DNA from: UBA8190 sp003453695
GTDB taxonomy: Bacteria; Actinomycetota; Acidimicrobiia; Acidimicrobiales; UBA8190
NCBI GenBank assembly: GCA_036796975.1
Contig: DAIRBY010000019.1
Location: forward strand, 1-59,718
Direction of reading: 5' to 3'
Length of the DNA: 59,718 nucleotides
Made by a program: the position numbers and the translations under genes. How positions within the stretch are numbered: the first letter of the stretch is position 1; each line of letters begins with the position of its first letter. Positions 1-8,071 of the stretch are shown in pieces. The notes below the pieces were generated by a model that saw only the letters and a program-made list of their open reading frames with translations, was not told where the DNA came from and ran no database searches.

Positions 1-1200
1 GTGCCCGTGGTGGCCACGGGGTCGTCCACGAAGGTGGCCTCGACCACCTGCCCCGTCACCACGGTCAGCAGCTGAGGCGCTGCCGTCGTGTAGCCGCTGG
101 GCGCCGTCGTCTCCACCACGAAGTAGGTGCCGGCGGTGATGCCGTTGATCGTGCACGTCCCGGCCGGGAGGGCGCTCGTGCACGACAGGCCCGCCGATGT
201 CCCCGGCACCCCGCCGTTGTCGGTGAACAGCGTGAAGGCGGCACCGCCGAGGGGGTTGCCCGGGCTGGCGTCGTCGAGCTTGGTCAACGTGGCCGAGCCC
301 GTGGTGGGCACCGGCGTGTCGACGAACGTGAGCGTCGGGTCGGTGCGGTCGGCACCGACGGTGACCGTCTGGTTGACCGCCGCGCGGTAGCCGCTGGGGG
401 CGCTCGTCTCCACGACGAAGTAGGTGCCGGCCGGCACGTCGGCGATGGTGCAGGTGCCCGCGGCGCCGGTGCTGCACGTCGCACCGGGGACCGCCGAGCC
501 CAGGGTCCCCGAGTTGTCCTGGTACAGGGCGAAACCGGCGCCTTGGAGCGGGTTGGCCGGGTTCGAGTTGTCGGTCTTGTCCACGCTGACCTCGTTGGTG
601 GTGGGGGTCACCGTCACCGGCGTGTCCACGAAGCTGGGGGTGGCCGTCGAGCCGGCGGTCACCGTGACGACCTGGTAGTCAGGCGACGCCAGGTCGTACC
701 CGCTCGGCGCCGTGGTCTCCTCGAGCACGTAGGTCCCCGGGGTCACGTCGGCGATCGTGCACTGGCCGGACGCTCCCGTGGTGGTGCAGCTCAGTCCGGT
801 GGAGGTCCCCGGCGACCCGGCGTTGTCGGTGAACAGCGTGAACACGGCACCGTCGAGCGCCTTGGCCGGGTTGGCGTTGTCGGTCTTGGTGACCGTGATC
901 CGGCCCGTGGTCGCCACAGCGGTGTCCTCGAAGGTGACAGTGGCCGTCGCCCCCGACGGGACGGCCACCACCTGGTAGTCCGGCGAGGGCGCGCTGTAGC
1001 CGCTCGGCGCCGTGGTCTCCTCGACCACGTAGTTCCCGGGCACTACCGGGCCGAGAGTGCAGGTGCCCGACGAGTCGGTCGTGCACGACAGGCCCGTCGA
1101 GGTCCCCGGCGCTCCGGCGTTGTCGGTGAACAGCGTGAAGCCGGCGCCCGACAGCAGGGCACCGGTGGTGGCGTCCTTCTTGGTGACGGTCACCCAGCCC
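1..1200 (-). repeat. Four tandem SpaA-like modules, about 300 bp each
   Basis: Module borders are approximately 1200-906, 905-600, 599-297 and 296-1. All four encode FTLF(T)DN or FALYQDN near the start and ET(T/S)APSGY near the middle, and end in F(V/E)D(T/D)(P/A)V. They differ by many substitutions, so this is an old protein-level repeat rather than a recent DNA duplication. Confidence 0.8.
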
Positions 1201-1739
1201 AGGCCCACGCCCGCCGGTGCCGTCGCTTCGAGCGAGTTCTCGCCCGACACGCCGGAGATGCTCGTGGCCACGACGTGGACGAACCAGAAGTCCCCGAGGG
1301 GCACGTCGAAGACGAAGGTGTCGGCCGAGGGGTTGGAGACGGGGAAGACCTGGCTGTCACCGGTTCCGGTGACCAACACCCCGTTGGGCGTGCAGACATT
1401 GGCGGGATCGTCCAGGTAGGCGTCCATGTCGCTGGGCCCGATGCACAGCCATGGGCCCTGGCTGATGGTGGCCAGCCCGCTCAGGGTGATGGTCAGCTGC
1501 TGGGCGGCGGCGTCGTAGGCGTAGGTGAGGGTGCCGCCGGCATGGAACGTGCCGTTGGGTGTGTACAAGGTGCAGGTGCCGGAGGTGCTGGTGCTGGTGG
1601 GCGTGCAGTCCGCCGGGTCTGCTCCCGCCGAGCCGGCGAAGGTCAGTGAGCTCAGCACCGAACCGGCAAGCGCCAGAGCGCCAAGGGCGGTCAGTAGCCG
1701 GCCGGTGAATGCGCGCGAACGATGACGCACTTCGTGCAT
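1..1739 (-). CDS. Secreted surface protein: four-Cys N-terminal domain plus at least four SpaA/Cna-B-like repeats (C-terminus outside window)
   Basis: Read on the minus strand from ATG at 1739 (MHEVRHRSRAF) and still open at base 1. A basic start and a hydrophobic stretch (LLTALGALALAGSVLSSLTF) form a signal peptide ending near AGSAGA. Next comes a domain of about 130 residues with four cysteines (ADC, GTC, LCIG, VCTPNG) and the segments LYTPNGTF, DTFVFDVPLG and FWFVH; the same domain occurs in the gene at 57542-58563. From about base 1200 down to base 1 follow four tandem modules of about 100 residues, each starting like VTKTDxxxPxxxLxGAxFTLF and carrying (V/L)xETTAPSGY, the hallmark of SpaA/prealbumin-like (Cna-B) folds, which often form Lys-Asn/Asp isopeptide bonds. 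Such proteins are cell-wall adhesins or pilins. No sorting signal is seen because the 3' end lies outside the window. No strong Shine-Dalgarno sequence precedes the ATG. Confidence 0.85.
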   Translation of the reverse strand, partial: MHEVRHRSRAFTGRLLTALGALALAGSVLSSLTFAGSAGADPADCTPTSTSTSGTCTLYTPNGTFHAGGTLTYAYDAAAQQLTITLSGLATISQGPWLCIGPSDMDAYLDDPANVCTPNGVLVTGTGDSQVFPVSNPSADTFVFDVPLGDFWFVHVVATSISGVSGENSLEATAPAGVGLGWVTVTKKDATTGALLSGAGFTLFTDNAGAPGTSTGLSCTTDSSGTCTLGPVVPGNYVVEETTAPSGYSAPSPDYQVVAVPSGATATVTFEDTAVATTGRITVTKTDNANPAKALDGAVFTLFTDNAGSPGTSTGLSCTTTGASGQCTIADVTPGTYVLEETTAPSGYDLASPDYQVVTVTAGSTATPSFVDTPVTVTPTTNEVSVDKTDNSNPANPLQGAGFALYQDNSGTLGSAVPGATCSTGAAGTCTIADVPAGTYFVVETSAPSGYRAAVNQTVTVGADRTDPTLTFVDTPVPTTGSATLTKLDDASPGNPLGGAAFTLFTDNGGVPGTSAGLSCTSALPAGTCTINGITAGTYFVVETTAPSGYTTAAPQLLTVVTGQVVEATFVDDPVATTG

Positions 1740-1868
1740 CGGGTGCCCCCCCGAAACTTCGTCGTCCGGGCCGATCGCCGCCCCAACCACTGGGACAGGC
1801 CCGCCGCGGACACACGTCCGCTTCCGTTGGTTCTACGTGTCGCCTATCAACGGAGGCTCAACGGCGCG

Positions 1869-3842
1869 TCAAGCCAAACCGGTTCCCGAAGTGGTCACGC
1901 CGGCAGCGGTGGTGCCGCCGTTGGCGTCGGCCTGCTCGGCGAACTGGGTCCGGTACAGCTCGGAGTACAGGCCACCGGCGAACAGCAGCTCCTCGTGCGT
2001 GCCGCGCTCGACGATGTGCCCGTTGTCCACCACCAGGATCACGTCGGCCTCGCGCACCGTCGACAGACGGTGGGCGATCACGAGCGACGTGCGTCCGGCC
2101 AGCGCTGTGCGCAGCGCCTCTTGCACGGCGAGCTCGGACTCGGAGTCGAGGTGGGCGGTGGCCTCGTCGAGCACCACCACGTCGGGCGCCTTCAAGAGCA
2201 GCCGGGCGATGGCGATGCGCTGCTTCTCGCCCCCCGACAGCCGGTAGCCACGGTCGCCGACCACGGTGTCGAGCCCGTCGGGCAGGCTCTGCACCAGCGG
2301 CAGGATGTGGGCGGCGCGCAGCGCGCCCAACAGCTCCTCTTCGGTGGCGTCGGGCTTGGCGTAGCGCAGGTTGTCCCGGATGGTCTCGTGGAACAGGTGG
2401 GCGTCCTGGGTGACGACGGCTACGGCGTCGTGGATGGAGTCCAAGGTGGCGTCGCGCACGTCGATGCCGTTCAGGCGTACCTCGCCGCCGCGCACGTCGT
2501 AGAGACGGGGCACGAGATGGCTGATGGTGGTCTTGCCCGCTCCCGACGGCCCCACCAGCGCCACCAGCTGGCCCGGCTCGGCGCGGAAGGAGACGTCGAA
2601 CAGCACCTGCTGGCTCGGGGCCTGGTCGAGAACCGCCACCGACTCGAGCGAGGCCAGTGAAACCTCCTCGGCCGTGGGGTAGCTGAAGTCGACGTGGTCG
2701 AACTCGACAGTGGCGGGGCCACGCGGGACGGCCACAGCGTCGGGCTTCTCGTCGATCATGGGCGGAAGGTCGAGCACCTCGAACACCCGGTCGAAGGACA
2801 CGAGCGCCGTCATCACGTCCACCTGCACGTTGGACAGCGCGGTGAGCGGGCCGTACAGGCGGTTCAGGTAGGCGACCATGGCCACCAGGGTGCCGACGAA
2901 GGCCGGTCCCCGGTCCACGGCGAGGATGCCACCCCACCCGTACACGAGCGCCGTGGCCAGCGAGGCGGTCAAGAGCAGGGCCACCATGAACACCCGGGCG
3001 TACATGGCCGAGGTCACGCCGATGTCGCGCACGCGCCCGGCACGTCGGTCGAAGGTCGACGACTCGCGTCCGGCGTTGCCGAAGAGCTTGACCAGCAGCG
3101 CCCCGGCCACGTTGAAGCGCTCGGTCATGGTGGTGTTCATCTCGGCGTTGAGGGCGTAGGACTCACGGGTGAGCCCGGCCAGCCGCCGTCCCACCCAGCG
3201 GGCCGGCACCAGGAAGATGGGGAGCAGCGCCAACAGGGCCACGGTGATCGGCCATGACAGGTAGAACATGAAGCCCAGCGTCATCGCCACACCGATGAAG
3301 TTCCCCACCACCGACGAGAAGGTGTCGGTGAACGCCTGCTGGGCACCGAGCACGTCGTTGTTGAGCCGCGTCACGAGGGCGCCTGTCTGGGTGCGGGTGA
3401 AGAAGGCGATCGGCATGCGCTGGAAGTGGGAGAAGACCTTGGAGCGCATGTCGAAGATGAGGCCCTCGCCCACGTTCGCCGACACGTATCGCTGCCATAG
3501 CGACAGCCCGGCGTCCACCACGGCCAGGCCGGCCACCACGCCGGCCAGGGCGAAGATCAATCCCTTGTCGTGGTGCAGGATGCCGTCGTTGATGATGGCC
3601 CGGTAGATGAGCGGGTTGACGGCGCTTATGAGGGCGTCGGCCACGATGAGCACCAAGAAGACCGAGAGCATCTTCTTGTAGGGCGCTGCGAACTGCAGCA
3701 CCCGCTTCACGATGCCGGGCGGCAGCTTCTCCTGGGTCACCGACTCGTCGCGCCGGAACGACCGCATGATCCCCCAGGCGGCGCCACCACCACCTCCGGC
3801 GCCCATACGCCCCATCCCCATGTGTCCCATCCCCATGGCCAT
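1869..3842 (-). CDS. ABC exporter, fused membrane and ATPase domains (multidrug/lipid type)
   Basis: A half-transporter of about 657 residues that should dimerise in the cytoplasmic membrane. Residues 55-345 carry the six-helix ABC exporter domain. The ATPase domain has Walker A GPSGAGKTT (431-439), signature LSGGEKQR, Walker B DVVVLDEATAHLD and a switch His (VIAHRLS). Between strand SYPT and DVSFRAEPGQ there is an insert of about 20 residues (390-411). The extreme N-terminus is rich in Met, Gly and His (MAMGMGHMGMGRM) followed by a glycine run. Start: the ATG at 3842 has AAGGGG 10 nt upstream; a GTG at 3851 overlapping the marR stop as GTGA is an alternative. It follows marR by about 5 nt, so the two form an operon and the MarR protein probably represses the exporter. 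Substrate unknown; drugs or lipids are the usual cargo. Confidence 0.9.
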   Translation of the reverse strand: MAMGMGHMGMGRMGAGGGGGAAWGIMRSFRRDESVTQEKLPPGIVKRVLQFAAPYKKMLSVFLVLIVADALISAVNPLIYRAIINDGILHHDKGLIFALAGVVAGLAVVDAGLSLWQRYVSANVGEGLIFDMRSKVFSHFQRMPIAFFTRTQTGALVTRLNNDVLGAQQAFTDTFSSVVGNFIGVAMTLGFMFYLSWPITVALLALLPIFLVPARWVGRRLAGLTRESYALNAEMNTTMTERFNVAGALLVKLFGNAGRESSTFDRRAGRVRDIGVTSAMYARVFMVALLLTASLATALVYGWGGILAVDRGPAFVGTLVAMVAYLNRLYGPLTALSNVQVDVMTALVSFDRVFEVLDLPPMIDEKPDAVAVPRGPATVEFDHVDFSYPTAEEVSLASLESVAVLDQAPSQQVLFDVSFRAEPGQLVALVGPSGAGKTTISHLVPRLYDVRGGEVRLNGIDVRDATLDSIHDAVAVVTQDAHLFHETIRDNLRYAKPDATEEELLGALRAAHILPLVQSLPDGLDTVVGDRGYRLSGGEKQRIAIARLLLKAPDVVVLDEATAHLDSESELAVQEALRTALAGRTSLVIAHRLSTVREADVILVVDNGHIVERGTHEELLFAGGLYSELYRTQFAEQADANGGTTAAGVTTSGTGLA

Positions 3843-3847
3843 GGACT

Positions 3848-4372
3848 TCACGCCCCTTCGTGACTGTGGTGGGCGACCGGCCCCGAGCACTCGCCGCACA
3901 GGCGGCCGAGAAGTGAGGCCAGCTCGGCGCGCCCGGCGCCGTCGAGGCCTCCGAAGACCGCTTCGGCGGTGGCCCGGCGCGCCTCGTCGAGGCGGGCCAG
4001 AAGGGCCCGGCCCTGGCGGGTGGGTTCCACCAGCACCGATCTCCGGTCGGCGGCGTCGGAGCGGCGCTGCACGAGGCCCGCTGTCGTGAGGTCGTCCACC
4101 ATGGGGGTGACCGTGCGGGGCACCACGTCGAGGCGGGCCGCGATGTCGGCCATGCGGATGGGCCCGTCGGCGACGATGCGCAGCACCCGGGCCTGGGCCA
4201 TGGTCAGTCCCAGCGGGGCCAGATGGGCCATGGACCCCCGCCGCAGGCGGCGGGCGGTCCGGCTCACCAGCTCGGCCCGGTCGAGGACGCCGCCCGCCGG
4301 GCGGGGCGCGCCCCCCTTGCTCGCCGGCGAAGGAGAAGAACCTGCGGTCGTGGACAGCGCTGATTGGCGCAC
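3848..4372 (-). CDS. MarR-family transcriptional regulator
   Basis: 174 residues from GTG at 4372, which has GGAGG 5 nt upstream. The winged-helix region reads LGLTMAQARVLRIVADGP, MADIAARLDVVPRTVTPMVDDL, then the wing RRSDAADRRSVLVEPT with the conserved D-x-R-S pattern of MarR proteins. The N-terminal 25 residues are low complexity and may be dispensable. It is the first gene of an operon with the ABC exporter at 1869-3842 and lies divergent from the ABC-2 exporter at 4462-6350. An imperfect inverted repeat at 4397-4427 between the two operons is a good candidate operator, so the protein may control both directions. Ligand unknown. Confidence 0.88.
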   Translation of the reverse strand: MRQSALSTTAGSSPSPASKGGAPRPAGGVLDRAELVSRTARRLRRGSMAHLAPLGLTMAQARVLRIVADGPIRMADIAARLDVVPRTVTPMVDDLTTAGLVQRRSDAADRRSVLVEPTRQGRALLARLDEARRATAEAVFGGLDGAGRAELASLLGRLCGECSGPVAHHSHEGA

Positions 4373-4396
4373 GGAACCTCCAACCCCTTCCAGATG

Positions 4397-4427
4397 CTGA
4401 GTATTCCTCCCTATGAGGATGCCTCAG
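4397..4427. promoter_or_regulatory. Candidate MarR operator (imperfect 13-bp inverted repeat)
   Basis: Arms 4397-4409 (CTGAGTATTCCTC) and 4415-4427 (GAGGATGCCTCAG) pair at 10 of 13 positions around a 5-nt spacer CCTAT. It lies 25 nt upstream of the marR start codon and 35 nt upstream of the divergent ATPase gene, where a repressor of both operons would bind. GAGGAT/ATCCTC half-sites are common in MarR operators; binding itself is inferred. Confidence 0.5.
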
Positions 4428-4449
4428 TTCCGGGCGGGGACGCCCCGTC

Positions 4450-4455
4450 TACGCT
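4450..4455 (+). promoter_or_regulatory. -10 box TACGCT of a leaderless promoter
   Basis: TACGCT fits TANNNT and ends 6 nt before the GTG start at 4462. There is no Shine-Dalgarno sequence in the short space between, so transcription probably begins at the start codon. Confidence 0.45.
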
Positions 4456-4461
4456 GGGCTC

Positions 4462-5457
4462 GTGACCGTCGCCGACGCCGCGGTGCGTGAGGGGGGACCG
4501 CAGGCCGGGGCCCCGGCCGTCATCCACACCGAGGAACTGACCAAGGTCTACCCGGGCACCGACTTCGCCGCCGTCGACCACCTCAACCTCGACGTGCGGG
4601 CCGGCGAGATCTTCGGGCTCCTCGGGCCCAACGGCGCCGGCAAGACCACCACCGCCGGCATCCTCACCACCCGGGTGGTGCCCACGTCGGGCCGGGCCGT
4701 CGTGGGCGGCGTGGACGTGGCGGCCCACCCGGCGCTGGCCAAACAGCTGAGCGGGATCGTCTCGCAGCAGAACACCCTCGACCGCCAGCTCACGGTGTGG
4801 GAGAACCTCTACTTCCACGGCCGGTTGTTCGGCATGGGGGCGGCCCGTTCCAAGCAGGTCTCCGACGAGCTGCTCGAGCAGTTCCAGCTGGAGCGGTGGG
4901 CCAAGGCCTCGGTGTACGCCCTGTCGGGGGGGATGGCGCAGCGGCTCATGGTGGCCAGGGCCATCTTCCACGAGCCGGCCGTGCTCTTCCTGGACGAGCC
5001 TACGGCCGGCCTCGACCCCCAGAGCCGCCTGGCCCTGTGGGAGACGCTCGGCCAGCTGCACGACCGGGGCCAGACCATCCTCCTCACCACGCACTACATG
5101 GAAGAGGCCGACCGGCTCTGTGACCGCGTGGCCATCATGGACCACGGGAGGATCCTCGCTCTCGACACGCCGGCGGCCTTGAAGCGCGGCATCGAGGCCG
5201 ACACCATCGTGACCGTGCGGGCCACCGGTGTCCCCGACGCCTTGGCCGCGCTGCTGGCCGACGAGGTGGAAGGCGTGACCCGCACACGCGTGAGTGAGGG
5301 GGCGGTTCAGCTCGACGTGAGCGGGAGCGAGCGCCTCGTGGCCAAGATCGTGCTCGTGGCCGAGAACCACGGCTTCGACATCGTCGACCTGTCCATCTCG
5401 GAGCCCAGTCTGGAGACCGTGTTCATCACGTTGACGGGAAGAGAGCTGCGCGACTGA
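4462..5457 (+). CDS. ABC transporter ATPase of the DrrA (drug/daunorubicin export) type
   Basis: 331 residues. Walker A GPNGAGKTT at residues 55-63, signature ALSGGMAQRLMVARA, Walker B AVLFLDEPTAGLDPQ and switch region TTHYMEEADRLCDRVAIMDHG, all typical of ABC-2 exporter ATPases. The last 80 residues form the C-terminal regulatory extension of DrrA-like proteins. The stop codon overlaps the permease start by one base (TGATG at 5455-5459), so the two are translationally coupled and form one transporter. The GTG start at 4462 lacks a ribosome site but sits behind a TACGCT -10 box, as in leaderless actinobacterial genes. Divergent from marR. Substrate unknown. Confidence 0.9.
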   Translation: MTVADAAVREGGPQAGAPAVIHTEELTKVYPGTDFAAVDHLNLDVRAGEIFGLLGPNGAGKTTTAGILTTRVVPTSGRAVVGGVDVAAHPALAKQLSGIVSQQNTLDRQLTVWENLYFHGRLFGMGAARSKQVSDELLEQFQLERWAKASVYALSGGMAQRLMVARAIFHEPAVLFLDEPTAGLDPQSRLALWETLGQLHDRGQTILLTTHYMEEADRLCDRVAIMDHGRILALDTPAALKRGIEADTIVTVRATGVPDALAALLADEVEGVTRTRVSEGAVQLDVSGSERLVAKIVLVAENHGFDIVDLSISEPSLETVFITLTGRELRD

Positions 5458-6350
5458 TGGCCGTCTCCGACATCGCCGCCCCTGTCGCCGTCGCGGACCC
5501 GCCCGCCGGCACCTTCCGGCTTCGCCCCGTGGTGGCGGCCAGCTACACCGCCCTCGGCGCGCTGTTGCTCCGGGACCTGGTGGTGCTGCTCAAGGACGTC
5601 TGGGTCTTCGTGCTGCGCACGGTGATCCAACCGTTCCTCCTCTGCTTCGTGTTCCTCTACGTCTTCCCCAAGATCGGCCAGGGGGTCGGTGGCGGCGGGG
5701 GGCCGGGAGGCGAGTCGGCGTTCGCCACCATCCTCGTGCCGGGCGTGGTGGGCATCTCCATCATGTTCCAAGGGGTGCAGTCGATCGCCTTGAACATGGC
5801 CCAGGAGTTCGGCTTCACCCGCGAGATCGAGGACCGGGTGCAGGCACCGTGTCCCATCTGGCTGGTGGCCATGGCCAAGGTGGTCTCCGGTGCCGCCCAG
5901 GGCCTGCTGTCGGCGGCCCTCGTCCTGCCCATCGCCGCCGTGGTGCACGCGCCGGGAGTGCACGCCCATCTCAACTTGCACTGGGCGATCGTGCTCACGC
6001 TGGTCCCGCTGGCGTGCGTGGCCATGGCCGGACTGGGGCTCGTGCTGGGGACGAGCTTCGAGCCGCGCAACATCGGGCTCATGTTCGGATTCATCATCCT
6101 GCCCATCACCTTCCTGGGCGGCACGTACTACGCCTGGACCCGGCTGGCGCCGGTGCAGATCGGCGGCTTCCACTGGCTGCAGACGCTGGTGCTGTTCAAC
6201 CCGCTCATCTACGTGAACGAGGGGATGCGCGCCGCCTTCACGGGCTTCCCCCACATGCACCTGTACGTGGTCTATCCCGTGATCGCCGGGTTCGCCACGG
6301 TGTTCCTGGCCGTCGGCCTGCGGAACTTCCGTCGTCGGGTGCTCGCCTGA
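5457..6350 (+). CDS. ABC-2 type membrane permease
   Basis: 297 residues with about six hydrophobic helices, starting with the pattern LLLRDLVVLLKDVWVFVLRTVIQPFLLCFVFLYVF and carrying the ABC-2 core (FGFTREIEDRVQAP, LGLVLGTSF, FGFIILPITFLGGTYYAW). It partners the ATPase encoded immediately upstream, with which it shares one base. It should form the membrane channel of a two-component exporter of the DrrAB/Nod type. A glycine-rich loop (GVGGGGGPGGES) lies between helices 1 and 2. Export cargo cannot be deduced. Confidence 0.88.
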   Translation: MAVSDIAAPVAVADPPAGTFRLRPVVAASYTALGALLLRDLVVLLKDVWVFVLRTVIQPFLLCFVFLYVFPKIGQGVGGGGGPGGESAFATILVPGVVGISIMFQGVQSIALNMAQEFGFTREIEDRVQAPCPIWLVAMAKVVSGAAQGLLSAALVLPIAAVVHAPGVHAHLNLHWAIVLTLVPLACVAMAGLGLVLGTSFEPRNIGLMFGFIILPITFLGGTYYAWTRLAPVQIGGFHWLQTLVLFNPLIYVNEGMRAAFTGFPHMHLYVVYPVIAGFATVFLAVGLRNFRRRVLA

Positions 6351-6391
6351 GCCGACGCCACGGCGGAGAGCCGGGAGGCGGCGCCGACGCG

Positions 6392-8071
6392 ATGGCGCAG
6401 ACCGCGCCGGACGCAGCGCCGCAGACGGCGGCGGAGCTGGTGGCGGCCCGAGCCGACGACGACGGCGTGGGCCTGCGCTTCGACGACCGGTCCTGGACAT
6501 GGCGCCAGATCGTGGCCGAGGCCGAGAGGCGAGCCCGGCTCCTGCAGTCGGCGGCAGGCGCCGAGGGGCCCTTCCACGTCGGGGTGCTCCTCGAGAACGT
6601 GCCCGAGTACCTCTTTCTTCTGTGCGGCGCCGCCCTGGCGGGCGCCACGGTGGTGGGCGTCAACCCCACCCGCCGGGGCCAGGAGCTGGCGCGCGACATC
6701 CGCCACACCGACTGCCAGCTGGTCATCACCGACGGCGACCTGGCCCCGCTCCTCGACGGGCTCGACATCGGCGCCGACATCGTGGCTGTGGACGGGGCGA
6801 GCTACGCGGCTGCGCTTCAGGACTCAGAGGCGCTTCTTCTGTCCCTGGCACTCCGTCCCGCACCCGACGACCTGTTCCTCTTGCTGTTCACCTCGGGATC
6901 GACCGGGGCTCCCAAGGCCGTGCGCATGAGCCACCGGCGCTTCACGGGCATCGCGACGACGATGGCCGGCTCCCTCGGATTCGGTCCCGGCTCCGTGCTG
7001 TACTGCACGATGCCGATGTTCCACGGCAACGCCCTCCTCACCTGCGTGGGGCCGGGACTGGCCGGGGGAGCCACCTTGGTGCTGCGCCGGCGCTTTTCGG
7101 CCTCGGGCTTCCTCCCCGACGTGAGGCACTACGGCGCCACCTACTTCAACTACGTGGGGCGCGCCCTCGCCTACGTCCTGGCCACGCCCGAGCAACCGGA
7201 CGACGCCCACAACCCTCTGCGCTTCGCCATGGGCACCGACGCCTCGCCCGGTGACATCGCCGACTTCCGGCGCCGCTTCGGCTGCTACGTCGTGGAGGGC
7301 TACGGCCAGAGCGAAGGTGCCATCTCCATCTCGCCCGTCCCGGGGATGCCGGCCGGGGCCATGGGCCTGCCCGTCGGCGACGCCGACGTGGCGGTGGTGG
7401 GCGGGGACGGCACCGAGCTGCCCCGTGCCCGCTTCGACGACGAGGGCCGGCTGGCCAACCCCGACGAGGCCATCGGCGAGATCGTGAAGCGAGACGGGCG
7501 GGGGGAATTCGAGGGCTACTACGCCAACCCCGAGGCCGAGGCCGAGCGCACCCGAGGCGGGTGGTACTGGTCGGGGGACCTCGGATACCGAGACGAAGCC
7601 GGCTACTTCTACTTCGCCGGGCGCACCAGCGACTGGCTGCGCGTCGACGGTGAGAACTTCGCCGCCGCACCGGTGGAGCGCTTGCTGGAACGCTTCGACC
7701 CGGTTCGGGTGGCGGTCGTGTACGCCGTGCCCGACCCGCGCACGGGCGACCAGGTCATGGCGACGCTCGAGCTGGACCGAGGGGCCGTCTTCGACCCCGA
7801 AGCCTTCGTGGCGTTCCTGGAGCGCCAAGCGGACCTGGGGACGAAGTGGACGCCGCGCCTGGTGCGGGTGACGGGGCACGTGCCGGTGACGGCCAGCGGC
7901 AAAGTGGACAAACGCCCGCTGCGCGACGAACGTTGGCGGACCTCGGACCCCGTGTGGTGGTGGCCCGCCGGAGAGCGCCGGCGTCGCTACCGCCGCCTCG
8001 ACCGACAAGATGTGGATCAGCTCGAACGGGCCTTCGACACACACGGACGATCGGAGTACCTGCGACGGTGA
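6392..8071 (+). CDS. AMP-forming acyl-CoA synthetase (FadD-like)
   Basis: 559 residues from ATG at 6392 (GGAGG about 13 nt upstream; the same frame is open further 5' but overlaps the permease gene). Adenylation motifs are intact: LFTSGSTGAPKAV (residues 166-178), YGQSEGA, the YWSGDLGYRDEAGYFYF block, GRTSDWLRVDGENFA and the catalytic lysine region TASGKVDKRPLR near the C-terminus. It activates a carboxylic acid to acyl-AMP and then to acyl-CoA. Its stop overlaps the next SDR start (GTGA), and an acyl-CoA dehydrogenase, kinase and second SDR follow, so it probably feeds a dedicated acid degradation route. Chain length and substrate are not visible from sequence. It resembles the FadD17-type branch of actinobacterial ligases, but I do not assign a symbol. 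Confidence 0.9.
   Translation: MAQTAPDAAPQTAAELVAARADDDGVGLRFDDRSWTWRQIVAEAERRARLLQSAAGAEGPFHVGVLLENVPEYLFLLCGAALAGATVVGVNPTRRGQELARDIRHTDCQLVITDGDLAPLLDGLDIGADIVAVDGASYAAALQDSEALLLSLALRPAPDDLFLLLFTSGSTGAPKAVRMSHRRFTGIATTMAGSLGFGPGSVLYCTMPMFHGNALLTCVGPGLAGGATLVLRRRFSASGFLPDVRHYGATYFNYVGRALAYVLATPEQPDDAHNPLRFAMGTDASPGDIADFRRRFGCYVVEGYGQSEGAISISPVPGMPAGAMGLPVGDADVAVVGGDGTELPRARFDDEGRLANPDEAIGEIVKRDGRGEFEGYYANPEAEAERTRGGWYWSGDLGYRDEAGYFYFAGRTSDWLRVDGENFAAAPVERLLERFDPVRVAVVYAVPDPRTGDQVMATLELDRGAVFDPEAFVAFLERQADLGTKWTPRLVRVTGHVPVTASGKVDKRPLRDERWRTSDPVWWWPAGERRRRYRRLDRQDVDQLERAFDTHGRSEYLRR

Noticed and set aside
543..1649. Long plus-strand open frame opposite the SpaA-repeat gene
   Set aside because: It is the antisense reading of the repeats in GC-rich DNA: Arg/Gly/Val-biased, without signal, ribosome site or family motif, whereas the minus frame shows clear domains.
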